DNA of 64,000 bases from an uncultured Chryseobacterium sp. (GTDB lineage Bacteria; Bacteroidota; Bacteroidia; Flavobacteriales; Weeksellaceae): contig CAJYLO010000027.1 in NCBI GenBank assembly GCA_913776245.1, positions 1 through 64,000 on the forward strand, in the 5' to 3' direction. Numbering within the stretch: the first letter of the stretch is position 1; each line of letters begins with the position of its first letter. Shown piece after piece: positions 35,355-44,061 of this stretch. Both the position numbers and the translations under genes were made by a program. The notes beneath the pieces were generated by a model. It was given only the letters and a program-made list of their open reading frames with translations, did not search any database and had not been told where the DNA came from.

Positions 35355-37157
35355 ATGAAAACAAAAATTCTACTAAATATAATCCTACTGATTTCCTCAA
35401 TCAGTTATTCTCAAGTTGGGATCAACAACTCGGACCCAAAAACAACGCTGGATGTGAGTGCAAAACGCGATGGTTTGGGAGCTATATCGGACAATACGCA
35501 AAAATATGGTTTACAGGCTCCAAGATTGACAAGAGCAGAAATGACAGCCCTTACTTCATCCTATGGTGCAGATCAGAAAGGGGCAATGATATATATAACT
35601 GATGTTTCCGGTGGAGACAACAGCGGCACAAGGGTAAATATGGATGCTGTTGGTTATTATTATTTTGACGGATCTGTTTGGCAAAAACTTTCCGGGGGTG
35701 GCAGTTCAGGTGATGCAACCAATGATGCCTGGGTCAATGATACGGCCAACACAATGGTCAAACTGGGAACGAAATCTGACGGCAGCAGCAGGGATGCAGG
35801 AACGGATTTTGTGGCAAAAGATAATGGTTCTGTAGGAATAGGAACCGCTTCTCCAAATGCATCTGCCATATTAGATGTCACCTCTACTACCAAAGGATTT
35901 CTGCCGCCAAGAATGACCAGCGCTCAGAAAAATGCTATTTCCAGCCCTGCGACCGGACTGGTGCTGTTTTGCTCAGATTGTAACAGTTGTAATAATTCCG
36001 GTGGTGAACTGCAGGTCTATACAGGCTCAGGAGCGGGGCAGGGTTGGAAGTGTGTCGGCGGTTCTGGGGGGACTTCCGTTTTTACAGCCGATTGCAGTAC
36101 GGCTACAATGAACGGAAGCCTTTCAGCGGGTGATACAGCTACAGCAACAATAACAATGAGTGTGAATGTAAGTTCATTAGGTACATATAACATACAATCC
36201 AGTATGACAGATGGTGTTCAGTTTTCTGCAAACGGAACCTTTACATCTACCGGAATCCAGACTGTTACATTATATCCTGTTGGAACACCAGTAAACAGTG
36301 GGTCATATACATGGACTATAAGCTCTGGTGGATCTACGTGTTCTGTTTCTTCTTCGGTACAATCATCTAAATCTACCAGGATGGTTAAGGTATTATCATT
36401 GTTAGGTAATAATGATCTTGGAACAAACGGCTCATCTTATTTTAATAACTTTGTTAATAATAATAGTGGTGAATTCGGGCCTTCCGGGATTGTGAAATTG
36501 GGAACGGTAAGCTTCACAACATTAGCTTACAACAGTATTAATTCGGCTAACCTGAGTACCACATTTGCTCAGTATGATATTGTTTATTTGTCCGGACCAA
36601 GCGGAACAGGTAATAATACATGGGACAATGCTACCGAAAATGCTTTTGTAAGCTATCTGGCCACTCACCAGTCTGTTGTTATTCTGGAAGGTGATGATTA
36701 TTCAGCTACATCGGATATAACGACCATTTTGGCAAAACTGAATTGCACTACCATTACCGGCACACAAAACGGAACAATGTACTGGGATGCACCATTGACC
36801 AATTTTCAGGTGTCTCCTATAAAAGGGACATTTGGAAATGTAACAGGATATGGTTATTCTTCTCCTAATGGAAGTGCTTGGGCCATCACGACAGCGCGAA
36901 CAGATTTAGCTTTTATAAGATCAACTGCTGCAGGAAATCCGATAGTTGGATTTTGGGATGCTTCTAATTATCTGTTCTATACAGGTGATGATGATGGTTT
37001 AACAAACTCAATTTATACAATGTGTTCTAATAACAATCCAAAATCTACAACCACTTGTACCGCCAGTCCTTATACGATGAGAGGAGCGAGATGGTTTGCA
37101 AATCTAATCGCCTTTACTGTCAATAATACGACACCTAAAGCATATATCACTGACTAA
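35355..37157 (+). CDS. Large secreted QVGIN-type protein 1 with Ig-like and Rossmann-like domains
   Basis: A 600-residue secreted protein. The signal peptide (residues 1-19, ending SYS) is followed by QVGINNSDPKTTLDVSAK, then a Gly/Ser-rich module and a second VGIGTASPNASAILDV...GFLPPRM unit of the tail-fibre-like type common in Flavobacteriia. Residues about 235-340 form an Ig-like module (DCSTATMNGSLSAG ... GTFTSTGIQTVTLYPVGTP). Residues 345-600 are a separate alpha/beta domain with YDIVYLSGPSG and FVSYLATHQSVVILEGDD, suggestive of a flavodoxin/GATase-like fold. A similar Ig-plus-alpha/beta layout occurs in the gene at 44062. No T9SS sorting domain is visible. Function unknown. Confidence 0.8.
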   Translation: MKTKILLNIILLISSISYSQVGINNSDPKTTLDVSAKRDGLGAISDNTQKYGLQAPRLTRAEMTALTSSYGADQKGAMIYITDVSGGDNSGTRVNMDAVGYYYFDGSVWQKLSGGGSSGDATNDAWVNDTANTMVKLGTKSDGSSRDAGTDFVAKDNGSVGIGTASPNASAILDVTSTTKGFLPPRMTSAQKNAISSPATGLVLFCSDCNSCNNSGGELQVYTGSGAGQGWKCVGGSGGTSVFTADCSTATMNGSLSAGDTATATITMSVNVSSLGTYNIQSSMTDGVQFSANGTFTSTGIQTVTLYPVGTPVNSGSYTWTISSGGSTCSVSSSVQSSKSTRMVKVLSLLGNNDLGTNGSSYFNNFVNNNSGEFGPSGIVKLGTVSFTTLAYNSINSANLSTTFAQYDIVYLSGPSGTGNNTWDNATENAFVSYLATHQSVVILEGDDYSATSDITTILAKLNCTTITGTQNGTMYWDAPLTNFQVSPIKGTFGNVTGYGYSSPNGSAWAITTARTDLAFIRSTAAGNPIVGFWDASNYLFYTGDDDGLTNSIYTMCSNNNPKSTTTCTASPYTMRGARWFANLIAFTVNNTTPKAYITD

Positions 37158-37176
37158 AATACAATTAGTTGTTAAT

Positions 37177-37216
37177 GCCAGCAATGGGTAAATGCCTATT
37201 CGCTGGCTTTTTTTTT
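37177..37216 (+). terminator. Terminator after secreted protein 1
   Basis: GCCAGC (37177) pairs with GCTGGC (37202-37207) around an internal stem AATGGG...CCTATT, followed by a T9 run. The rest of the roughly 400-nt gap up to 37557 holds the copy B control region and AT-rich DNA. Confidence 0.75.
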
Positions 37217-37457
37217 ACTAAATTATTAAGGAAATAACTCTTTTGTGACTGTTTGTAAAATCTTTAATTAATACATTGCAGGCTTTAGAAACTACTTTGA
37301 TTTTGGGATCAAAATCTTAGAAATAAAATTATATAAAGTGTATTCCGATTACACATATAAGTGAAATATAAATCAACATTTTATTTTCTATTAGCTGATA
37401 AAACGACAAGTTATAATTTATAATTTATAATTTTTATAAAATAGCTGTTATAATTAA

Positions 37458-37468
37458 TTGATATTCAA
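37458..37468. promoter_or_regulatory. Conserved near-palindrome, copy B
   Basis: TTGATATTCAA, identical to copy A, 79 nt (start to start) upstream of the -7-like TAATTTCG. An adjacent AT-rich AGCTGTTATAATTAA stretch resembles the AGCTTTTTTAAATTA next to copy A. Confidence 0.55.
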
Positions 37469-37536
37469 ATAATTATAAATCTTAAACATTTTTTCATATT
37501 GTTCTGATTGATACAATTTCGATTTGATTTGGCGAC

Positions 37537-37544
37537 TAATTTCG
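37537..37544 (+). promoter_or_regulatory. -7-like element of leader B
   Basis: TAATTTCG, one base off the consensus, at the same spacing from the near-palindrome as in copy A. TTTC at the -33 distance (37517-37520) is shared with copies A and C. Confidence 0.45.
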
Positions 37545-37557
37545 CATACTGAACTTG

Positions 37558-37641
37558 ATGAAAATTAGCATTAAAGATATGCATGCAGGATTATGGCAGT
37601 TTAAAGACTATATTTTTTTATTTCTGTTTGTTTTCCATTAA
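37558..37641 (+). pseudogene. Truncated small secreted protein B (27 codons)
   Basis: An ATG 13 nt after the -7-like element opens a 27-codon frame, MKISIKDMHAGL-WQ-FKDYIFLFLFVFH, ending at TAA. The 12 codons before Trp-Gln and the following hydrophobic stretch match copies A and C. The frame stops where the signal peptide would end, and none of the basic middle or the SRAPP tail follows. It is probably the remnant of a third small gene; a short functional leader peptide is an alternative. Confidence 0.55.
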
Positions 37642-37751
37642 GTTTCTTAAATCAAGTTTAGAAAAAGGCTTATATACCAGCCAGGATAGATAGTCAATAT
37701 TAGTCACTGAAAAATCAAATGAAAATTCACACACAAATAGAAATTCAGATA

Positions 37752-39299
37752 ATGAAAAAAAAAGTTTTATTAAACATTTTGCTGTTGACTTCAGCAATCG
37801 GCTATTCCCAGGTAGGAATTAACAACTCAGATCCAAAAACCTCATTGGATGTTAGTGCAAAACGGGATGCATTGGGAGCTGTATCAGATAATGCGCAGCA
37901 TTATGGATTACAAGCGCCAAGACTGACAAGAGCAGAAATGACCGCCCTTACTGCATCCTATGGTGCAGATCAGAAAGGGGCGATGATTTACATAACTGAT
38001 GTTTCCGGCGGAGATAACAGCGGCACAAGGGTAAATATGGATGCTGTTGGTTATTATTATTTTGACGGATCTGTTTGGCAAAAACTTTCCGGCGGTGGCA
38101 GTTCAGGTGATGCAACCAATGATGCCTGGGTCAATGATACAACTAACACAATGGTCAAGCTGGGAACGAAATCTGACGGCAGCAGCAGGGATGCAGGAAC
38201 GTATTTTGTAGCAAAAGATAATGGTTCTGTTGGAATAGGAACCGCTTCTCCGGATCTGTCTGCTTTATTGGATATTACAGCAACAAACAAAGGGCTACTG
38301 CTTCCTAGAGTAGCCTTAAACAGTGTTTCTGATCAGACTACGGTAAGTTCACCGGCTACAGGACTCATCGTTTATAATACAGGGACCGGCGGGTTAACCG
38401 GAAAAGGATTTGTGTATTGGAACGGTACGGAATGGAGGTATTTAAATAATACACCGGCCATTAATCCATCTATATCCACGTTGACCTGCTCCAGCGCCAG
38501 TGCTTCCCCAAGTGTTTTTGTGAGCGGTACTCCGTATAACGGCTCACTAACCATTCCTTATACCGGGGGTAATGGTGGAGCATATGATGTCGGGACCTCA
38601 TTTACTCAAAATGGATTGACTTTTACACAACAGGCAGGGAATCTGAATATTGGTAACGGTAATGTAACATATAGTATTACAGGCACACCTAATTTTTCAA
38701 GCCCAAGCACGATTAATGTACCCATTACCTTTTTAGGTAAAAGCTGTACTGCAACTGTGGGCGCATTGGATAATTACAGGATTGGCGAAACCAGAGGTTT
38801 TACAGTATCCGTACCAGCATCTACATTCCTAACAAATTCATATACCTCAAACTGGATGACTGGCAAGGGAAATGCTGCGGGTACAGCAAATCTTGGCACT
38901 ACTACAGGAAGATCTATGATAGAAGCAGCGGGTTTAACCAGCTCTTCATCGGGAGTTCTTATTGTCAAAGGTTTAAGATTAGACTTTCTGAATGAAGGAA
39001 CCGGAACCAGCGTGAGGCCTGTTTTATATAATACCACCAGTAGTGTTGTCAGATACCATTCATCTGCATTGAGTACGAATGATAAGGTAGATGGAGGCGT
39101 GAGCGCTTACGTTAATCCAGGTTATTATGGTATTTATATGGATGGCGACAGTAATTTTCTGTGCAGTAATAATTCAAATTCAGAGTATACAAATGTGCAG
39201 CTTACATTTGATGATGGTTCTTGGTATGTGTTAAATTTCCACGCAACTCAAGTAGATAATGTATACCGCGGCTATTGGGTGGTGACACGCATTCAGTAA
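37752..39299 (+). CDS. Large secreted QVGIN-type protein 2
   Basis: A 515-residue secreted protein. The ATG at 37752 starts a signal peptide (MKKKVLLNILLLTSAIGYS) followed by QVGINNSDPKTSLDVSAK. Residues 20-175 are nearly the same as in secreted protein 1, and the DNA for this module is almost identical over about 290 bp (35562-35855 vs 37959-38252). After the shared LLDITATNKGLLLPRV unit the proteins differ: this one has a Ser/Thr/Gly-rich beta region and a C-terminal domain (about 300-515) that I do not recognise, rich in Tyr and ending YWVVTRIQ. No sorting domain. An upstream ATG at 37719 gives a poorer leader. Confidence 0.8.
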   Translation: MKKKVLLNILLLTSAIGYSQVGINNSDPKTSLDVSAKRDALGAVSDNAQHYGLQAPRLTRAEMTALTASYGADQKGAMIYITDVSGGDNSGTRVNMDAVGYYYFDGSVWQKLSGGGSSGDATNDAWVNDTTNTMVKLGTKSDGSSRDAGTYFVAKDNGSVGIGTASPDLSALLDITATNKGLLLPRVALNSVSDQTTVSSPATGLIVYNTGTGGLTGKGFVYWNGTEWRYLNNTPAINPSISTLTCSSASASPSVFVSGTPYNGSLTIPYTGGNGGAYDVGTSFTQNGLTFTQQAGNLNIGNGNVTYSITGTPNFSSPSTINVPITFLGKSCTATVGALDNYRIGETRGFTVSVPASTFLTNSYTSNWMTGKGNAAGTANLGTTTGRSMIEAAGLTSSSSGVLIVKGLRLDFLNEGTGTSVRPVLYNTTSSVVRYHSSALSTNDKVDGGVSAYVNPGYYGIYMDGDSNFLCSNNSNSEYTNVQLTFDDGSWYVLNFHATQVDNVYRGYWVVTRIQ

Positions 39300-39340
39300 A
39301 TCTTATTTAAGGTATGCAATCTTGAAAAAAAAATATCAAA

Positions 39341-39382
39341 AACAGTACCAGTAAGGTTTACCTCACTGGAACTGTTTTTTTT
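39341..39382 (+). terminator. Terminator after secreted protein 2
   Basis: AACAGTACCAGT (39341-39352) pairs with ACTGGAACTGTT (39365-39376) with one mismatch, followed by eight T. It separates secreted protein 2 from the T9SS gene. Confidence 0.8.
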
Positions 39383-39401
39383 AATAAAATAAAAACAATT
39401 A

Positions 39402-40394
39402 ATGATGAAATCTTTACAACTTTTAATTTTTTTAACAGCGTTTAATTTTATCAATGCGCAGGTAACAATCACAAAATCTTTCAATGATCCGTCTGCCGGA
39501 GATATAGTTAATAATTATAATGTTATAGGAACTGTAGATAATACATCTTCAGGGAATAATGTGACTTTTAATAACGCTTCATTGAGCCAGGGCAGTCTTT
39601 CTGTGAGTAATTATACGATTCCCGCTGCTTCTGAAGTTGCTGCTTTTCCGGGATCAACACTCAAAATGACTGATGATACAAGTACCATATTGTATAAAAC
39701 ATCTTCTACAAAATTAGAGATTACCGGCCTAACATCATCTGGTGCCACACTTAATTTTTCTGCGGATAATGGAACTGTGATTACTTATCCTGCAAGTTTT
39801 GGGTATGCTGAAACGGATAATGCCAGGGGAACATTTTCCTCTTCATCCGGATCGGGATTATTTAAAGGAACCATTAATAACAGTGCTGATGCAGCAGGAA
39901 CACTGATCATTGGGACGAAGATCTACAGTAATGTGCTCAGAATAAAGTCTATCCAAAATTTTAACCTGTACCAATCTACGGATACCAATTACTTATTTTC
40001 AATAGGGACGATTACCAATACCACCTATGTGTACTATGATAGCATACATAAGTTTCCGTTGCTTAGTACGTCTAATGGTAATCTGAGTATACCTCTTCTG
40101 AGTATTAATCAGAACACTTCTAAGGCTCAGGCGCTGGAGGACGTATTCTTATCAGTTGACGATGCCGGCCATAAAAAAATTACTTTTATTGCTCCTAATC
40201 CGGTACAGGACAGGTTAAAAATCTATGGCGATGATGCACAACAGCTAATTATATATGATTTAGAGGGAAGAATGTTGCTTAAAAAAGAAATTTCCGATGA
40301 AATTGATGTGAGTGCTCTCAAAAAAGGTTTGTATATACTGCAAATCACTAACCTTAATCAGGAAACTATAAGGCTGAAATTTATTAAAAATTAG
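39402..40394 (+). CDS. T9SS type A sorting-domain protein
   Basis: A 330-residue secreted protein. Signal peptide (residues 1-20, ending NFINAQ), a Ser/Thr/Asn-rich beta region (about 20-250) with no recognisable enzyme motif, and a C-terminal T9SS type A sorting domain (about 258-330: FIAPNPVQDRLKIYG, LIIYDLEGRML, LKKGLYILQI). It should be exported by SprA/T9SS and displayed or released. It follows a terminator with only about 20 nt to its start, so its promoter is not obvious; readthrough is possible. It converges with AraC-type gene 2, 30 bp apart. Confidence 0.85.
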   Translation: MMKSLQLLIFLTAFNFINAQVTITKSFNDPSAGDIVNNYNVIGTVDNTSSGNNVTFNNASLSQGSLSVSNYTIPAASEVAAFPGSTLKMTDDTSTILYKTSSTKLEITGLTSSGATLNFSADNGTVITYPASFGYAETDNARGTFSSSSGSGLFKGTINNSADAAGTLIIGTKIYSNVLRIKSIQNFNLYQSTDTNYLFSIGTITNTTYVYYDSIHKFPLLSTSNGNLSIPLLSINQNTSKAQALEDVFLSVDDAGHKKITFIAPNPVQDRLKIYGDDAQQLIIYDLEGRMLLKKEISDEIDVSALKKGLYILQITNLNQETIRLKFIKN

Positions 40395-40424
40395 GACGAG
40401 AATATTAACTGTTATTACAGCTGT

Positions 40425-41402
40425 TTAAGTTTCAGAAATGGAAACATTTTTCTTGCTGATAAGTGCGATGTATTCTGATGGTGTCATACTTTCTATCTGC
40501 TTGAAAGCCTTATTAAATGTGGACTGATGTCTGAAGCCCGCTGAAGTATAAATGTAAAATAAGGAGTAGCGTTTTTTTACATGGTCGGACAAAAGCTCAT
40601 TCTTAATGTAATCAATTCTGTATTTATTCACAAAGGTTTTAAAGTTCATCCCCGAACTGTAATTTACTGCCCTGGAAATATAGGTTGTATTGGTGTTAAG
40701 CTTGATTGCCAAATCCTGGATACTAAAATCCGGATTTTTCCACGGAGTCTTATTTTCAAAATAAAGTGTGATTTGCCGGTACAAGACTTTATAAATATCG
40801 CTGGTTCTATTTTCAGCTTCATTATAGACGTCTAAGTTTTCTGTTGCGGGTCTGTGCACATTGGAGTTGTTGATTTTATTGTTGTAAAAGAATATAAAAC
40901 CAAAAAAAATCATAAAACAAGTCAATATTCTCAGGTTTACATAGTTGACATTAACAAGAGGATATGGCTTAGAAAAAATATCCGCCGGGATCACAATAGT
41001 AATTATTATGCTAGTAATAATTGCCAGACACCAAAGAAGCACAATTTTTCTGGAGAAAATAGTATACGTACCAAATGGAAAAGCAATAAAAATACATAGA
41101 ACAGCAGGATTGCTATGCCACATGCAAAGTAAAAAGTACCAGGAAAATAAATAAAGGGCTATAAGGTAGGGCAATACAAAGGGCTGCTGCTGGTCATAGG
41201 ACATTTTAAATGTTATCGCTGTAACAAAAGACTCGTAGCAACTAAATATCAGGAATAGTTTAAAATAGAATTCTGAATTATCTATATAAAAACAAACCGT
41301 GTTAGCAATAAGTATAAACAACAGGATTATATGAAAATGAAGAAAGAACTTCTTGAGTAAAGCTTTCATGATTTCATCATTCCTAATGTTTTCTTTGATC
41401 AT
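40425..41402 (-). CDS. Membrane-anchored AraC-family regulator 2
   Basis: A 325-residue paralogue of the regulator at 33422-34396. About six membrane segments fill residues 15-195; the C-terminal AraC DNA-binding domain (about 220-318) has FSIQDLAIKLNTNTTYISRAV and YTSAGFRHQSTFNKAFKQI, nearly identical to regulator 1. DNA identity over the 3' half is high by eye. An ATG at 41369 is an alternative start. It is divergently transcribed from the intact small secreted gene at 41614, with a 211-nt control region between them. Confidence 0.85.
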   Translation of the reverse strand: MIKENIRNDEIMKALLKKFFLHFHIILLFILIANTVCFYIDNSEFYFKLFLIFSCYESFVTAITFKMSYDQQQPFVLPYLIALYLFSWYFLLCMWHSNPAVLCIFIAFPFGTYTIFSRKIVLLWCLAIITSIIITIVIPADIFSKPYPLVNVNYVNLRILTCFMIFFGFIFFYNNKINNSNVHRPATENLDVYNEAENRTSDIYKVLYRQITLYFENKTPWKNPDFSIQDLAIKLNTNTTYISRAVNYSSGMNFKTFVNKYRIDYIKNELLSDHVKKRYSLFYIYTSAGFRHQSTFNKAFKQIESMTPSEYIALISKKNVSISET

Positions 41403-41513
41403 GATGTAATAATTCTATCAGTAAAATTATTACAATTATGTAAGTACACAAAGTATATTAAATATTATAAAAACAATAGGTCAATTACTTTATAAAAATG
41501 CTTTTTTAAATAT

Positions 41514-41524
41514 TTGAATATCAA
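41514..41524. promoter_or_regulatory. Conserved near-palindrome, copy C (inverted)
   Basis: TTGAATATCAA is the exact reverse complement of the 11-mer in copies A and B, 80 nt (start to start) upstream of TAAATTTG. CTTTTTTAAAT just before it is shared with copy A. Confidence 0.55.
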
Positions 41525-41593
41525 TGTTTTGTGTAAATATAAACACAATCAGAAAAATAGATGAATTTATATGTTTCAGTTTGTCAGTACAAG

Positions 41594-41601
41594 TAAATTT
41601 G
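41594..41601 (+). promoter_or_regulatory. -7 element of leader C
   Basis: TAAATTTG, 12 nt before the ATG of the small secreted gene. GTTTCAGTTT just upstream is identical to the sequence at the same place in copy A; no TTG is found at -33. Confidence 0.6.
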
Positions 41602-41613
41602 TACTAAACACAA

Positions 41614-42198
41614 ATGATAAAATTAATAAAGATAAATTACTATCAAAGGTGGCAGATTTTCAATAAGTCTGCCCTTTTTGCTGTAGTCTTATTTTTATCT
41701 TCCAATTTTTATAGCCAGATCACCATAAAAGAGGGCACATTGGTTTATGGGGATTCATTGATGGTTTCAGAAAATAAAGACCCGGAACCTTCTGTTGGAA
41801 AAAATGATTTCAAACATCAAACGGACGTTGCCAATGCTGATTCTCTCCAATCAGAAACTTCCATTGTAAAAAAACAAAAATCCTTAAAAGAAAGATCTTT
41901 TTCAAAGATTAATAAACAGCAAAGACAGAAGCTGGATGAGCCTGAACAATTAATTAATAAGGGGTCGTCATCAGATCATACTTTTAATTTTGTAAAACAA
42001 AATCCTGAGGTTTTTATCATTCCGCAAAATTTTCAATTTCTAAAGATAGCTGTCTTCACCGATAAGCATATTGTTTTCTATAATAATCATTCTGAAAACA
42101 ATAAAATGAACTTTTCGAACTGTAAGAACAGAAATCATATTCTTTTTACTTCAAAAAGTTCGCGAGCACCGCCATTGATCAAAGACATGACGGTTTAA
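41614..42198 (+). CDS. Small secreted protein C of the AraC-paired family
   Basis: A 194-residue protein. The signal region follows a Trp-Gln pair at codons 13-14 and ends FYSQ near residue 35; then QITIKEGTLVYGDSL, which aligns with QITISAGTTIVGDSL of the frameshifted copy A. The middle is Lys/Ser/Gln-rich, with no domain that I recognise, and the C-terminus is SKSSRAPPLIKDMTV, sharing SRAPP with copy A. It lies divergent to AraC-type gene 2 and 209 nt upstream of the RCC1-like gene. Secretion is likely; function is unknown. It could be a ligand or anti-activator for the adjacent membrane regulator, which is speculation. Confidence 0.7.
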   Translation: MIKLIKINYYQRWQIFNKSALFAVVLFLSSNFYSQITIKEGTLVYGDSLMVSENKDPEPSVGKNDFKHQTDVANADSLQSETSIVKKQKSLKERSFSKINKQQRQKLDEPEQLINKGSSSDHTFNFVKQNPEVFIIPQNFQFLKIAVFTDKHIVFYNNHSENNKMNFSNCKNRNHILFTSKSSRAPPLIKDMTV

Positions 42199-42407
42199 TC
42201 CCAAATTAGGGTTATAATTTAGGATTAAGCCAATAGATATTAGATGTTAAATAGAAATAATTTTTCATTATAATAGAAATATTTCCTTTGAATATTAACA
42301 ATCAATATTTGATGTGAAATTTTAAAAGCTTTCAAGCACTACTATAATGTTAACTTTATTAGGTCTGTTAACATTTACAGGAAATTTAAAAACACAACAA
42401 CACAACA

Positions 42408-43946
42408 ATGAAAAAAAATTTATTATTAGCAGCAATTTGCTGTTATACAGTGTCATTATGTCAGGTTGGTATTAATACACAAAACCCACAAGGAGCTTTG
42501 CACATTCAAAATACGTCTAAAGAAATGGGAGTTGTATTACCTGTTGTTAGTGAAGCTTTATCAACAGTTACACCAAATAATACTACAGCTATTGAAGCAA
42601 CTTTTGTTTATGACAATACATTAAAATGTGTGCGCATTAAGACTGACACGAAATGGTCTGGCTGCCTGTTAGACGAAGCTGGTGTAACTACAATTATAAA
42701 CAATACTTACAACAATAATGGGAGTACAGCTACAAACGGTATTATTAAGGCCATTGATGCAGATGGCGACTTTTTATACCAATCTGTGTATATAAATGCA
42801 TCGGATAAGAATGTATATACAATGGGGTATGGCGGTTTAGGAGCGGTAGGCACTAATAATATGGGATATCAACAGATTCCCGTAAAAATTATTGCAGAAG
42901 CATGTACGGATGTAGCATCAGGCTATTATAGCGGATATGCAATCACCGCAACAGGAAAACTGTATTCTTGGGGATATAATATATATGGCAAAAATGGACT
43001 AGACTACCCAACGGTTATCTCTACTAATATTCCAACTGAAGTTATTATGCCTTCTGGCATAAAACCAGTAAAGGTAGAGTCGAGTAATCTAAATACAATA
43101 GTATTAGGAAACGATGGTAAGTTATATACTATGGGAGCGAACTTTAACTATATGAATGGGAATAATACCAATACTGGATATATCTCTACGCCTACTCAGA
43201 TAAATTCTGGGTCTCTTAATGGTGTAACCATTGTGGATTTTGCAATGGCTCAGGATAAAGTATGTGCAATAGACAGTACAGGAAAATTACATTATTGGGG
43301 ATATAACTTAAATAATCAAAATACATCGCCGTCTACAACAGGCTGGACTCAGATACCTACTCAAAGCACCATTTTCACTGGTGGAGCAAGTAATTCTGCA
43401 ACTTTTGCAAAGAGTGTGGCACTAAGTACGTACAGTTGCATCGTTTTAGACGGTTCAGGAAAAATACATGGTTTTGGAAACAATAATGAAATCAGCGGTG
43501 GTGCTGCAGGAAATTCTTACAACCTTAGTAATAATGTAACCATAGATCCAGGAGAAACTATAGTAAAGGTAAAAGGCATGGATGGAGGTGTAGGAATAGG
43601 CTCTTTTGCTCTCATTACAAAACAGTCAAATCCTTCAGTCAAACCCAATGTTTATGCATCCGGATATAATTATTATGGAAAAATGGGAACACCTGATGAA
43701 TTTGGATTTATTAATAATTCAACAAGCTGGCAGAAAGTTTCAACTGCTTCTATGTCGATTTCCGAGAAAATTGTAGATGTAGCAATCGGGTACTACCATG
43801 CTTTGTACATCACAGGAGATGATAATGCCAATGGTACTATTGATACCAATGATTATAATTTATTCGGTGCGGGTTATGCGTTTCCGGGCCCTCTAGGCAG
43901 TAATTATCAGAATAATCCTAATATTCCTACTCAGTTGAAAAATTAA
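42408..43946 (+). CDS. Secreted RCC1-repeat-like protein with QVGIN start
   Basis: A 512-residue protein. Signal peptide ending SLC (about residue 18) followed by QVGINTQNPQGALHIQ. From about residue 120 to the end, repeated units of the RCC1 beta-propeller type are seen: VYTMGYGGLGAVG, LYSWGYNIYGKNG, LYTMGANFN, LHYWGYNLNNQ, IHGFGNNNEISGG, VYASGYNYYGKMG and FGAGYAFPGPLG, spaced about 50-60 residues. Seven blades would close a propeller. No sorting domain is visible. It probably forms one unit with the small gene upstream and the gene at 44062. A TCAATATTTGA near-palindrome at 42302 lies in its leader, but no good -7 element at the spacing seen in copies A-C. Confidence 0.82.
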   Translation: MKKNLLLAAICCYTVSLCQVGINTQNPQGALHIQNTSKEMGVVLPVVSEALSTVTPNNTTAIEATFVYDNTLKCVRIKTDTKWSGCLLDEAGVTTIINNTYNNNGSTATNGIIKAIDADGDFLYQSVYINASDKNVYTMGYGGLGAVGTNNMGYQQIPVKIIAEACTDVASGYYSGYAITATGKLYSWGYNIYGKNGLDYPTVISTNIPTEVIMPSGIKPVKVESSNLNTIVLGNDGKLYTMGANFNYMNGNNTNTGYISTPTQINSGSLNGVTIVDFAMAQDKVCAIDSTGKLHYWGYNLNNQNTSPSTTGWTQIPTQSTIFTGGASNSATFAKSVALSTYSCIVLDGSGKIHGFGNNNEISGGAAGNSYNLSNNVTIDPGETIVKVKGMDGGVGIGSFALITKQSNPSVKPNVYASGYNYYGKMGTPDEFGFINNSTSWQKVSTASMSISEKIVDVAIGYYHALYITGDDNANGTIDTNDYNLFGAGYAFPGPLGSNYQNNPNIPTQLKN

Positions 43947-44061
43947 TCTTTGATTAACTATTAAAAGAGCATAAAATTTATGGCAACATTGGAAAAAATC
44001 TTCGATCTTCCTATATAGTGCTGATAAATAAAGATTTAAATTAAGAGTAAATAATAAAAAA

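Noticed and set aside
42302..42312. Fourth operator copy (TCAATATTTGA) upstream of the RCC1-like gene
   Set aside because: It is a near-palindrome but differs from TTGATATTCAA, and no TAnnTTTG element lies 79-80 nt downstream.
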